Below the pieces are notes generated by a model, which was not told the origin of the DNA, made no database searches, and worked only from the letters and a program-made list of their open reading frames with translations. The translations under genes and the position numbers were made by a program. A stretch of 64,000 nucleotides of DNA from an uncultured Flavobacteriaceae bacterium (lineage in GTDB: Bacteria > Bacteroidota > Bacteroidia > Flavobacteriales > Flavobacteriaceae). The DNA lies in contig CANNBV010000003.1 of the NCBI GenBank assembly GCA_947502975.1, positions 434,001 through 498,000 of the forward strand. The letters are read 5' to 3'. Below are positions 16,105 through 23,589 of the stretch, piece after piece; within the stretch, counting starts at the first letter, position 1, and the number at the start of each line of letters is the position of its first letter.

Positions 16105-17313
16105 TTATTCACACTCTTGATGTGTTACTTTTCCATTAGTGATCACCGTACATACATGTGTTAAATACTCAAATGGATCGCCATCATAAATGACAATATC
16201 TGCATCTTTCCCTTTTTCAATTGAACCTACCTTATCGTCTTGTCCAATGATTTTAGCAGCATTGAACGTGATAGATTTTAAGCCGTCTTCAAATGAAAGT
16301 CCGCTAGCTACGGCAATAGCTGCTTCATATAAAATAACTCTGGTTTTTGGAACATAAGGTTCGTAACCGCTTTGGATAGCTACTGGAATACCACTTTCAG
16401 TAAGCTTTGCTGCAGTGTCCCAAGACATATTTTTCATATCACCATAACCTCTTGCTTTTGTTGGATGTAAAATTACTTCTGCTTTTGATGTTTTTATTTC
16501 GTCTATCAACAAATAAGACTCCGCAGCACCATCTAAAACTAATTTTAGGTTAAACTCTTCTGCAAGTCGAATAGCAGTCATTATTAAGTTTGAAGAATTC
16601 ACAGTAACAAGCGCTTTCATTTTGCCTTCCAATAATTGCACTAATGCTTCCATTTTAAGGTTTCTGCTCGGATGTTTAGAAATATCATCATTCTGCTTCT
16701 TTTTTTGATACTCTTGAGCTTTTAAAAGTTCTGTACGTAACATTGCAATTTCTTTAGCCGCAGTTCCAGGGCTTTTAAAATTACGGCTTACACTTGGACC
16801 AATAGTCATAGCTAACATGGTAGCATCATCTAACGTTACAATATCAATAGTTTCGCCATCCGTTTTAGCAATAAATGTTTGACCACTAATAACAGCTCCT
16901 GGGCCATGACCTGTGTGAACAGTGGTTACGCCTTTTGAATTTAAATACTTTACTAACGCTTCTTGAGGATTATAGCCATCTATAGCACGTAATTCAGGTT
17001 GTATAGGTGAAGATTTTTCTAATTGCATCTGGTCAGATTCATTATTATAAATTCCAGAAAAGCCAACAGTAGCATGTGCATCAACAAGTCCGGGAGTAAC
17101 CACCTTTCCTGAATACACTTTATAATTTTTAGGAATCCTAACCTTAGACGCCACGCCTACTTTAGTTATTTTTCCATCCTCAATTAGAATAACGCCATCT
17201 GTAATAGTTTTTCCAGAAACGGTATAAATAGTTTCTCCTTTAATGGCAATTTGCGCACTAGTTAGTTGAGCTGCTAAGAGTAATAGCCCAATTATTAATT
17301 TATAGTTAGTCAT
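16105..17313 (-). CDS. Exported amidohydrolase paralogue lacking the metal ligands (predicted pseudoenzyme)
   Basis: About 402 residues with a signal peptide (MTNYKLIIGLLLLAAQLTSA). The ATG at 17313 is chosen because an upstream ATG at 17361 would put 16 polar residues before it and would overlap the preceding gene. The fold is the amidohydrolase TIM barrel with the usual composite beta-sandwich (GKVVTPGLVDAHATVGFSG; GSIEKGKDADIVIYDGDP). Every expected metal or catalytic residue is changed relative to its neighbour: HxH becomes HAT (80-82), the HFHTHRHDD segment becomes LVTVNSSNL, LHH becomes LDG, and HTDDP becomes QSGYEP. It starts 10 bp after the intact paralogue. A structural partner role is an inference. 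Confidence 0.88.
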   Translation of the reverse strand: MTNYKLIIGLLLLAAQLTSAQIAIKGETIYTVSGKTITDGVILIEDGKITKVGVASKVRIPKNYKVYSGKVVTPGLVDAHATVGFSGIYNNESDQMQLEKSSPIQPELRAIDGYNPQEALVKYLNSKGVTTVHTGHGPGAVISGQTFIAKTDGETIDIVTLDDATMLAMTIGPSVSRNFKSPGTAAKEIAMLRTELLKAQEYQKKKQNDDISKHPSRNLKMEALVQLLEGKMKALVTVNSSNLIMTAIRLAEEFNLKLVLDGAAESYLLIDEIKTSKAEVILHPTKARGYGDMKNMSWDTAAKLTESGIPVAIQSGYEPYVPKTRVILYEAAIAVASGLSFEDGLKSITFNAAKIIGQDDKVGSIEKGKDADIVIYDGDPFEYLTHVCTVITNGKVTHQECE

Positions 17314-17323
17314 ACTTTTTAGA

Positions 17324-18607
17324 TTAATCATGAACGTGTGTTGTTGCTTCTGGATATACATTATAACCGCCTACTGCATAGGCTTTGTCTTCAGCATTTG
17401 CAGTATCAAATACCTTTATGCCTTCAATCCAAGTTTGTTCTACATGTGTATAAACGCTAAGTGGATCTCCTGAAAGGATAATAAAATCTGCATCTTTTCC
17501 TTTTTCCAAAGAGCCAATACGATCGTCTAACTCTAACATTTTTGCTCCAGCGAGCGTTAAACCTTCTAAAGCCTTAGGTTTAGTCATCCCCTCTCTAACT
17601 GCTATTGCTGCGGAACGCAATAGCAAACGAGAATCTGTTATAGGGTCATCTGTATGAAATGCGACATCTGCACCGGCCTTTTCTAAAGCTGCTGCGCTTT
17701 TAGGGTCAAGGTCTATGGCTTCCATTTTACCTCCTGGCGAATCAATAAATATCAATGACACAGGAACGTTTGCTTCTGCAATTTCATCGGCAATTTTCCA
17801 AGCTTCGCTTACATGGTGTAATACAATTTTAAATCCGAATTCTTTTGAAATTCTGATGGCCGTTAACACATCATCATGTCTATGCGTATGGAAATGTACA
17901 ATACGTTTGCCTTCTAAAATTTCGATGAGCCCTTCCATTTTTAAATCTCTAGCTGGTGCTTTTTCAGGTGAATCTTTTGCAGCTAGTAACTTCTTTTGAT
18001 ATTCTTGTGCTTTTATAAAAAGTTCGCGTACCATAGCTGCTGATTTTGCACGTGTTCCAGGAAATGGTTTTTTGCGTATAGAGTTTGTGCCATTAGCCAT
18101 TTTCATACCTCCACAAATATTCATTGCCACATTCTTACAAATGGTTAAATCTTCAATTACTTTTCCTTTTCTTGTTTTGATATATAGCGTTTGACCACTC
18201 ATAAGGTGTCCAGAGCCAGGCATAATATTGATAGTTGTAAGACCACCTGCCCTAGCTTTCATTAAATTAACTGCCATAGGGTCAAAAGCATCTAATAATC
18301 GAACTTCTGGATGCAATGCTCCAGATCGGTCTCCACCAGAACCATTACCCAAATGAGAGTGTGTATCAACAAGCCCTGGCATAATTACTTTTCCTTTAAC
18401 ATCAAATACTTTAGCATTATCTGGAATTTGTATATCTGCCCCAACAGCTAGAATTTTTCCATTTTGAACAATTAAAGTGCCGTTTTCAATAGGTGTTGAA
18501 TTAATTGTGTAGATTAATGCACCTTTGTAGGCAACAGGGGTGTCTTGGGCTTTTATAATATGTACACTAAACACACATAAAAGCGCCAATAATATTCGAT
18601 GAGTCAT
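17324..18607 (-). CDS. Exported metal-dependent amidohydrolase (imidazolonepropionase-like)
   Basis: Protein of 427 residues with a signal peptide (RILLALLCVFSVHIIKAQ). Full set of amidohydrolase residues: metal-binding HxH at His83/His85 (GLVDTHSHLG), a His cluster HFHTHRHDD (238-246), His264/His265 in VLHHVSEAW, and a final Asp in FHTDDP (320-321). It is a periplasmic or outer-membrane-associated hydrolase of cyclic or acyl amides; in this family dipeptidase, imidazolonepropionase-like and prolidase-like activities are known, so the substrate is open. It is the first gene of a two-gene operon with its apparently inactive paralogue. Confidence 0.9.
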   Translation of the reverse strand: MTHRILLALLCVFSVHIIKAQDTPVAYKGALIYTINSTPIENGTLIVQNGKILAVGADIQIPDNAKVFDVKGKVIMPGLVDTHSHLGNGSGGDRSGALHPEVRLLDAFDPMAVNLMKARAGGLTTINIMPGSGHLMSGQTLYIKTRKGKVIEDLTICKNVAMNICGGMKMANGTNSIRKKPFPGTRAKSAAMVRELFIKAQEYQKKLLAAKDSPEKAPARDLKMEGLIEILEGKRIVHFHTHRHDDVLTAIRISKEFGFKIVLHHVSEAWKIADEIAEANVPVSLIFIDSPGGKMEAIDLDPKSAAALEKAGADVAFHTDDPITDSRLLLRSAAIAVREGMTKPKALEGLTLAGAKMLELDDRIGSLEKGKDADFIILSGDPLSVYTHVEQTWIEGIKVFDTANAEDKAYAVGGYNVYPEATTHVHD

Positions 18608-18727
18608 AAGGAATAATATTTAAAAAAGGTATTTTCTAAATATAGGCAAAATATGTCTTTACTCTAGAAGCAATCAAAAAAACCTTATGATTTAAATATT
18701 ATGAATTTTATTATTAGAAAAATAAAA

Positions 18728-19477
18728 CTACTCTACAGGAGCAATAACTTTGGTTTTTTTATACAAAGGAATACGGTAAGACAAGGTATATCCATATCCA
18801 ACACCAATACCCGTACTATCATAGGTTTTATTAAACCCAGGAATATAAATATTTTGAAAATTATCAGGTTCGGTTTCAGATAATTTCACTTTAAGTTGGG
18901 CATTCAATCCAAAATAAAGATTCGTAAAAAGTTCTGCTTTAATACCTAATATGATCTCTGTCCATATCGCAGTTAAACCATCTTTTTCAATGGGTGCATC
19001 TAATGTTTCATGTGGCCCCCAATATTGGTCAGTACTGTATATAAGATAGTCGTTAATGGTATGATTAAATGTACTGAATCCTAATCGAGAACCAAAAAAG
19101 ACCATATTATCCATATTCAACCAGTTTTGATATAAGTTGTAATCTATCCCAGCTTTTATATAACTACCTTTGGTTGTGCTATTTAAAAAATCGGTTGTTA
19201 CAATGCGTTCTTCATTACCAATTTCAGCAGCTACGTATAATTTTTTGGTAATGCGATAGTCGGCAATAAGCTCTAAACCTGTATAATTATCATCTACAAA
19301 TGAACGTATTAATTTCCCAGTATCAATACCTACACGCAAGCCATATTTAGTTTTTACAACCGTGGAGTCATTTTGTGTATTAGGGATACTATCGTTTTGA
19401 GCTTGCACATTAAATGAACAAACCAAAACCAGCAGTAGCGTACTAATGCAATAATATAAAATGTGCTTCTGCTTCAT
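18728..19477 (-). CDS. DUF6048 family outer-membrane protein
   Basis: Protein of 249 residues with a signal peptide (ILYYCISTLLLVLVCSFNVQAQ). The rest is a run of amphipathic strands typical of a small outer-membrane beta barrel (GLRVGIDTGKLIRSFVDDNY, YIKAGIDYNLYQNW, FFGSRLGFSTFNHTINDYLI), ending in IGVGYGYTLSYRIPLYKK. It matches DUF6048 from memory. Its first 35 bp overlap the end of the DUF6452 gene in another frame, so the two are translationally coupled and probably act together, perhaps at the cell surface. No enzymatic motif. Confidence 0.85.
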   Translation of the reverse strand: MKQKHILYYCISTLLLVLVCSFNVQAQNDSIPNTQNDSTVVKTKYGLRVGIDTGKLIRSFVDDNYTGLELIADYRITKKLYVAAEIGNEERIVTTDFLNSTTKGSYIKAGIDYNLYQNWLNMDNMVFFGSRLGFSTFNHTINDYLIYSTDQYWGPHETLDAPIEKDGLTAIWTEIILGIKAELFTNLYFGLNAQLKVKLSETEPDNFQNIYIPGFNKTYDSTGIGVGYGYTLSYRIPLYKKTKVIAPVE

Positions 19478-20009
19478 TTTCTACAATTTGATTATCATTT
19501 TCGGTTCGTATAGAAAATATCCATTCATCATTATCAACGTCATCAACATCTATTCTAATCTGTACATTATTAAATACGGTTCTGTACCCACAGGCTCTTG
19601 AGACAAAGACCTCTTCTCTTATGTATGTAATTGTTATAATATCTTCATTTCCTTCAATAAAATCATCACCGGTATCGTCTGGCGTACCATTATCATTTAC
19701 AGTATAATCCTGATGTAATTTGTATTTTGTAACATCTGAATCAGTTCTAAGAGGTAATATTAATTCATTGGAAGTTACCACATTATATCCGTCTAAAACA
19801 CCTATACCGTTACCCTCGTCATCAATACCTTCAATTCGTAATCCAAAAACATTTTTACTGTCGTCTGGTAAAGACACATCAAAAGCTTCTATGACCAATC
19901 TAGCAGTGGTTTGTGTTGTTTCAGGACATAGATCATCGCGTTCACAACTATAGTTTGCTATCAAAACAAACAATAAACCTATAAAAAATACATTTACTCT
20001 CTTTTTCAA
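19443..20009 (-). CDS. DUF6452 family lipoprotein-like protein
   Basis: Protein of 188 residues. The N-terminus KKRVNVFFIGLLFVLIANYSCERDD has the form of a signal peptide ending in Cys, consistent with a lipoprotein although the lipobox is loose. The domain has acidic loops (NDNGTPDDTGDDFIEGNED) and ends in NNVQIRIDVDDVDNDEWIFS. It matches DUF6452 from memory, a family that pairs with DUF6048. The two genes overlap by 35 bp. In related genomes I recall this pair directly downstream of rlmD; here a four-helix-bundle gene stands between them. Confidence 0.82.
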   Translation of the reverse strand: MKKRVNVFFIGLLFVLIANYSCERDDLCPETTQTTARLVIEAFDVSLPDDSKNVFGLRIEGIDDEGNGIGVLDGYNVVTSNELILPLRTDSDVTKYKLHQDYTVNDNGTPDDTGDDFIEGNEDIITITYIREEVFVSRACGYRTVFNNVQIRIDVDDVDNDEWIFSIRTENDNQIVENEAEAHFILLH

Positions 20010-20020
20010 TATTAGTAATG

Positions 20021-20049
20021 TTTATTTGTTGATTTGTTTATACGTTTAG
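20021..20049. repeat. Left arm of 27-bp inverted repeat around the four-helix-bundle gene
   Basis: TTTATTTGTTGATTTGTTTA then TACGTTTAG. Over 27 positions it matches the reverse complement of the right arm (20405-20431) at 23. The stop codon of the enclosed gene (20038-20040) lies inside this arm. Confidence 0.75.
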
Positions 20050-20400
20050 CTGAGCTTTTCGTAAAGCATTTAGCATATTCGTTATTTTTTCAATTTTAGC
20101 TCTCAATATTACGTATTCCTTTTCATCTAAAAAATTCAATTCTTTGGAAATTATAAGTTGATTAAGTAATTCCATCGAAGAACTAAAAGCTAAAGTTGTG
20201 AAATGTGCTCTATCTTTGTTTGTTTGTCGTGATGTTCCCTCAGCTAAATTTGAAGAAACGGATACAGAGCATCTTCTCAATTGACTTATTAATCCAAATT
20301 TTTCTTCCTTAGGAAAATTATCTGTAAGCTCGTAAATAGATTTTACAAGTTTTATAGAATCTTTCCACACCTCTAGTTTTTCAAATGAATATGTTCTCAC
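20038..20400 (-). CDS. Four-helix-bundle protein (S23 / rRNA intervening-sequence family)
   Basis: About 120 residues forming four amphipathic helices: FEKLEVWKDSIKLVKSIYEL, FPKEEKFGLISQLRRCSVSV, SSNLAEGTSRQTNKDRAHFT and the C-terminal KEYVILRAKIEKITNMLNAL. The pattern EVWK...LRR...AEG is the signature of the S23 family, first known from 23S rRNA intervening sequences and also related to Avd of diversity-generating retroelements. No ATG opens the frame. GTG at 20400 (before RTYSFEK) and GTG at 20412 are the options, and 20400 is given. The ORF is enclosed by a 27-bp inverted repeat, so it looks like a mobile intervening-sequence-like unit that lies outside any rRNA gene. Confidence 0.85.
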   Translation of the reverse strand: MRTYSFEKLEVWKDSIKLVKSIYELTDNFPKEEKFGLISQLRRCSVSVSSNLAEGTSRQTNKDRAHFTTLAFSSSMELLNQLIISKELNFLDEKEYVILRAKIEKITNMLNALRKAQLNV

Positions 20401-20404
20401 CTTT

Positions 20405-20431
20405 CTAAACACATAAACGAATAAACAAATA
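20405..20431. repeat. Right arm of 27-bp inverted repeat around the four-helix-bundle gene
   Basis: CTAAACACATAAACGAATAA then ACAAATA. Its reverse complement matches the left arm (20021-20049) at 23 of 27 positions. It covers the possible GTG start at 20412 and lies just outside that at 20400. Confidence 0.75.
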
Positions 20432-20434
20432 CAC

Positions 20435-21853
20435 TTAATTACGCTTTGCTAATAAAACCACATTCTCCACATGAAACGTTTGTGGAAACATATCCACAGG
20501 CTGTACTTTGGTTACTTTATACATATCATTCATTAAAGCTAAATCTCTAGCCTGAGTTGCACTATTACAACTTACATATACAATTTTTTCGGCACCAATG
20601 TTTAACAACTGAGCTACAACATCTTTATGCATACCATCTCTTGGAGGATCAGTAATTACAACATCTGGCTGTCCGTGTGTTGCAATAAATTCATCATTAA
20701 ATACCTGCTTCATATCTCCAACAAAGAATTCAACGTTATTAATGTTATTTAATTGTGCGTTTTCTTTAGCAGCGATAATTGCATCAGGAACAGACTCCAC
20801 ACCTACTACTTTTTTAGCATTTTTAGACACAAATTGTGCAATCGTGCCAGTTCCTGTATATAAATCGTACACTAATTCATTGCCGCTTAAACCCGCAAAG
20901 TCTCTAGTGATTTTATATAATTCGTAAGCTTGTTCAGAGTTAGTTTGATAAAAGGATTTCGCATTTATTTTGAACTTTAGCCCTTCCATTTCCTCAAAAA
21001 TATGATCTTGTCCTTTATATAATATCACATCTTGGTCATAAATGGTATCATTCCCTTTTCCGTTAATCACATATTGCAATGATGTGATTTCAGGAAACGC
21101 TTCAGCTATAAAATCTAAAAGTAATTCGCGTTTTTCAACATCTTCTTTAAAAAACTGAACGAGCACCATAATATCTCCAGTACTTGATGTGCGTATCATC
21201 ATGGTGCGTAAAAATCCTGTTTGCTGTCTCGTATTAAAAAACTCTAAATTATTTGCAACTGCGAACTGTTTTACAGCATTTCTAATCGCATTAGAAGGAT
21301 CTCTTTGCAAAAAGCATCTATCAATATCCAAAATTTTATCCCACATTCCAGGAATATGAAACCCAAGTGCATTTCTATCACCTAAATCTTTATCAGATTG
21401 AATTTCTTCTTGTGTTAACCAACGGCTATCACTAAACGAAAATTCCATTTTATTGCGATAGAAGTATTGTTGTGTAGAACCTAATATTGGAGTAACTTGA
21501 GGTAATTCGATATGTCCAATTCTCGTTAAATTATTTACAACTTCCTTCTGCTTATAAAACAATTGGTGTTCATAACCCATATCCTGCCACTTACAGCCGC
21601 CACAAGTACCAAAATAGGCACATTCTGGAGTTACCCGTTTATCAGATAACTTATGAAAATTAGTAGCTTTACCTTCGTAATATGCCTTACGCTTTTTAAA
21701 AGTTTGCACATCTACTACATCACCAGGTACGGCATTTGGTAGAAAAACTACTTTCCCATCTGGTGCTTTAGCAACGGTTTTCCCTTTTGCACCAGCATCA
21801 ATAACCTCTAAGTGTTCAAAAACTTTTCTTTTTGAATTCCTTTTTCTAGACAT
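20435..21853 (-). CDS. rlmD: 23S rRNA (uracil-C5)-methyltransferase RlmD
   Basis: Protein of 472 residues. An N-terminal TRAM-like RNA-binding domain covers about 1-70. Iron-sulfur ligands are Cys78, Cys84 and Cys87 (PECAYFGTCGGCKWQ), with a further Cys in DRCFLQ. S-adenosylmethionine binding is VYDLYTGTGTIAQFV. The catalytic motifs are DPPRDGMH and the nucleophile Cys in YVSCNSATQARDL. It methylates U1939 (E. coli numbering) of 23S rRNA. In annotation of this phylum the name rlmD is standard, though RumA/TrmA-type relatives overlap in sequence. The -7 promoter element ends only 4 bp before the ATG, so the mRNA may lack a leader. Confidence 0.93.
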   Translation of the reverse strand: MSRKRNSKRKVFEHLEVIDAGAKGKTVAKAPDGKVVFLPNAVPGDVVDVQTFKKRKAYYEGKATNFHKLSDKRVTPECAYFGTCGGCKWQDMGYEHQLFYKQKEVVNNLTRIGHIELPQVTPILGSTQQYFYRNKMEFSFSDSRWLTQEEIQSDKDLGDRNALGFHIPGMWDKILDIDRCFLQRDPSNAIRNAVKQFAVANNLEFFNTRQQTGFLRTMMIRTSSTGDIMVLVQFFKEDVEKRELLLDFIAEAFPEITSLQYVINGKGNDTIYDQDVILYKGQDHIFEEMEGLKFKINAKSFYQTNSEQAYELYKITRDFAGLSGNELVYDLYTGTGTIAQFVSKNAKKVVGVESVPDAIIAAKENAQLNNINNVEFFVGDMKQVFNDEFIATHGQPDVVITDPPRDGMHKDVVAQLLNIGAEKIVYVSCNSATQARDLALMNDMYKVTKVQPVDMFPQTFHVENVVLLAKRN

Positions 21854-21857
21854 GCTG

Positions 21858-21865
21858 CAAAAATA
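21858..21865 (-). promoter_or_regulatory. -7 promoter element very close to the rlmD start (possibly leaderless)
   Basis: Minus-strand TATTTTTG (then C) matches TAnnTTTG and ends 4 bp upstream of the ATG (21853). Transcription would begin at or within a few bases of the start codon, leaving almost no leader. A -33 TTG is not clear. Confidence 0.45.
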
Positions 21866-21967
21866 ACAATAGCGAGAAATAAATGTTGTTTTATTTCTAT
21901 TAACTTTAAGAGATTTTCACTTTTGATAAAATAAAATGAACCTTTCTCTTATTTTTTCGTCTTTAGT

Positions 21968-22462
21968 ATGAATATGAACGTTACGAACATACATAAGCGA
22001 ATTATAAATCTACCAAAGGAAAATATAAGCCCTTTGCTAAAAACGCTCTCAACTGCACATGATAAAATATGGCCAAATCAATATTGGCCAGCTATTAGGT
22101 TTAGAGAAGGACTTGTAATAGGCTCTGAAGGCGGCCATGGTATTATTAAATATGTTATTGAAGATTATATTGAAGGCGAACACATCTCATTCAGATTTTT
22201 AGAACCAGAAGGTTTTGATGGCATACACAAGTTTGATATTAGTGCGGTTAATGAACACACAACCGAAATAAAACATAGCATCATCATGCAAACAAAAGGA
22301 ACAGCTACTTTGAAGTGGATTATCGCTATTAGATGGCTTCACGATGCTTTAATTGAAAATGCATTTGATTGTATAGAGAATAATGTTTCAAAGTCTAAAA
22401 AATTCACAAGATGGAATATTTGGGTAAAGTTTTGGCGTTTCATTTTTAAGACATTAAGGTGA
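21968..22462 (+). CDS. SRPBCC-like small protein
   Basis: Soluble protein of 164 residues, no signal peptide. The mixed alpha/beta pattern (FRFLEPEGFDGIHKFDISAV, TTEIKHSIIMQTKGTATLKW) with a long C-terminal helix fits the START/SRPBCC ligand-binding fold, in which a curved sheet and one long helix form a hydrophobic cavity. The assignment is from overall pattern and is not certain. Its stop overlaps the GTG start of the sigma-factor gene by 4 bases, so the three genes from here to 23374 form an operon and the protein may feed a signal into that sigma factor. Confidence 0.7.
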   Translation: MNMNVTNIHKRIINLPKENISPLLKTLSTAHDKIWPNQYWPAIRFREGLVIGSEGGHGIIKYVIEDYIEGEHISFRFLEPEGFDGIHKFDISAVNEHTTEIKHSIIMQTKGTATLKWIIAIRWLHDALIENAFDCIENNVSKSKKFTRWNIWVKFWRFIFKTLR

Positions 22463-23004
22463 AAACAGATAAGGATTTAGTTTTAGAATTTCAATCTGGA
22501 AATGCACCGGCTTTAAACCAATTGGTAAAACGTTGGCATAAGGCATTCTGTGAAAAAGCGTATTGGTTGGTTAAAGATGCGGATGCCGCTAAAGACATAG
22601 CGCAAGATAGCTGGAAGATTATTATCAATAAAATTGACAAACTAGAGAAACCTGAAAGTTTTGGCAGTTGGGGTTTACGTATTGTTTGCAATAAGTCTAT
22701 CGATTGGCTTAATAGAAACAGTAGAGTTCAAAAACATCTGGATCAAATTAAACATGAACACACCCAACAAGCTATAATTGACGAAACTGATGATAGTGCT
22801 TTACTTAAAGCAAAACTTTTAAAAGCTTTTAAAAAACTACCATCGCATCAACAGACTGTAATACAATTGTTTTATACAGAAGATTACAGCCTTAAAGAAA
22901 TAAGTAAAACATTAAATATATCGGTAGGAACAACGAAATCGAGATTGTTTCATGCCAGAGAAAAATTAAAACAACTTTTAAAACATTATAACTATGAAGA
23001 ATAA
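22459..23004 (+). CDS. ECF-type RNA polymerase sigma factor
   Basis: Protein of 181 residues with GTG start. Region 2 (about 20-85) includes WLVKDADAAKDIAQDSWKII, the DxxQDxW motif that binds core polymerase and the -10 element. Region 4 (about 118-175) has LPSHQQTVIQLFYTEDYSLK and a helix-turn-helix (ISKTLNISVGTTKSRLFHAR) for the -35 element. No classical anti-sigma factor is next to it. The DUF6768 membrane protein that overlaps its end is the best candidate partner. Confidence 0.94.
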   Translation: MKTDKDLVLEFQSGNAPALNQLVKRWHKAFCEKAYWLVKDADAAKDIAQDSWKIIINKIDKLEKPESFGSWGLRIVCNKSIDWLNRNSRVQKHLDQIKHEHTQQAIIDETDDSALLKAKLLKAFKKLPSHQQTVIQLFYTEDYSLKEISKTLNISVGTTKSRLFHAREKLKQLLKHYNYEE

Positions 23005-23005
23005 T

Positions 23006-23374
23006 ATGGAAGACATTGACAAATTAATTAAGGAAACTTTAAACGAAGAAGAAAGCAAGTTTTATGATGAATTGGATGAACAAAACATATTTCAAATGCT
23101 TTGGGGTGTGTTTAAAGGTAAAAATTCATGGATAGCATTACTGATGAATATTGTAAATATTGTAATCTTTGGATTGCTTATTTATTGTATTATTCAAACC
23201 ACTGAGGTTGAAAATACAAATGACCTAATATTATGGGTTGGGGCTTGTATATTCTGTTTTTTCACAATGAGTATGATTAAAATTTACATTTGGATGCAAA
23301 TTCATAAAAACTCTGTAATTCGTGAAATTAAACGTTTAGAAATTCAAATTTCTTCACTTTCTCATAAATTATAG
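23006..23374 (+). CDS. DUF6768 family membrane protein (ECF sigma-linked)
   Basis: About 122 residues. A polar N-terminus (MEDIDKLIKETLNEEESKF, YDELDEQNIFQMLWGVFKGK) is followed by two transmembrane helices (about 47-67, LLMNIVNIVIFGLLIYCII, and about 77-97, LILWVGACIFCFFTMSMIKI) and a C-terminal amphipathic helix (IREIKRLEIQISSL). From memory it matches DUF6768, regularly encoded directly after an ECF sigma gene in Flavobacteriia. The likely role is membrane control of that sigma factor (inference). An ATG at 22994, overlapping the sigma gene, is the alternative start. Confidence 0.82.
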   Translation: MEDIDKLIKETLNEEESKFYDELDEQNIFQMLWGVFKGKNSWIALLMNIVNIVIFGLLIYCIIQTTEVENTNDLILWVGACIFCFFTMSMIKIYIWMQIHKNSVIREIKRLEIQISSLSHKL

Positions 23375-23589
23375 AGTTGAAGCTTTTTTTGGGGAGCCAT
23401 TTTTATTTATTAAATTGCAAACCTATCCAGGGATGATTTCTCTCCCACGCTGCTTTTTCGATCTCTTCGGAAGAATAAAGGTACAGAAGGAATGGTTATT
23501 TTACTCGTTAATCGAGATTAATTATTGGTGTTTGTTGTGTTTACAACTAAACATTCAATGATTAAGAATCTTTTAAATTTTATTTTAAA

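Noticed and set aside
20038-20412. Diversity-generating retroelement (Avd-like four-helix bundle)
   Set aside because: No reverse transcriptase and no template or variable repeat in the neighbourhood; S23 family membership suffices.
23375-23589. Riboswitch or structured leader before rocD
   Set aside because: Short hairpins such as GGGA...TCCC and CTCG...CGAG are visible, but they do not form one fold and no known riboswitch core was recognised.
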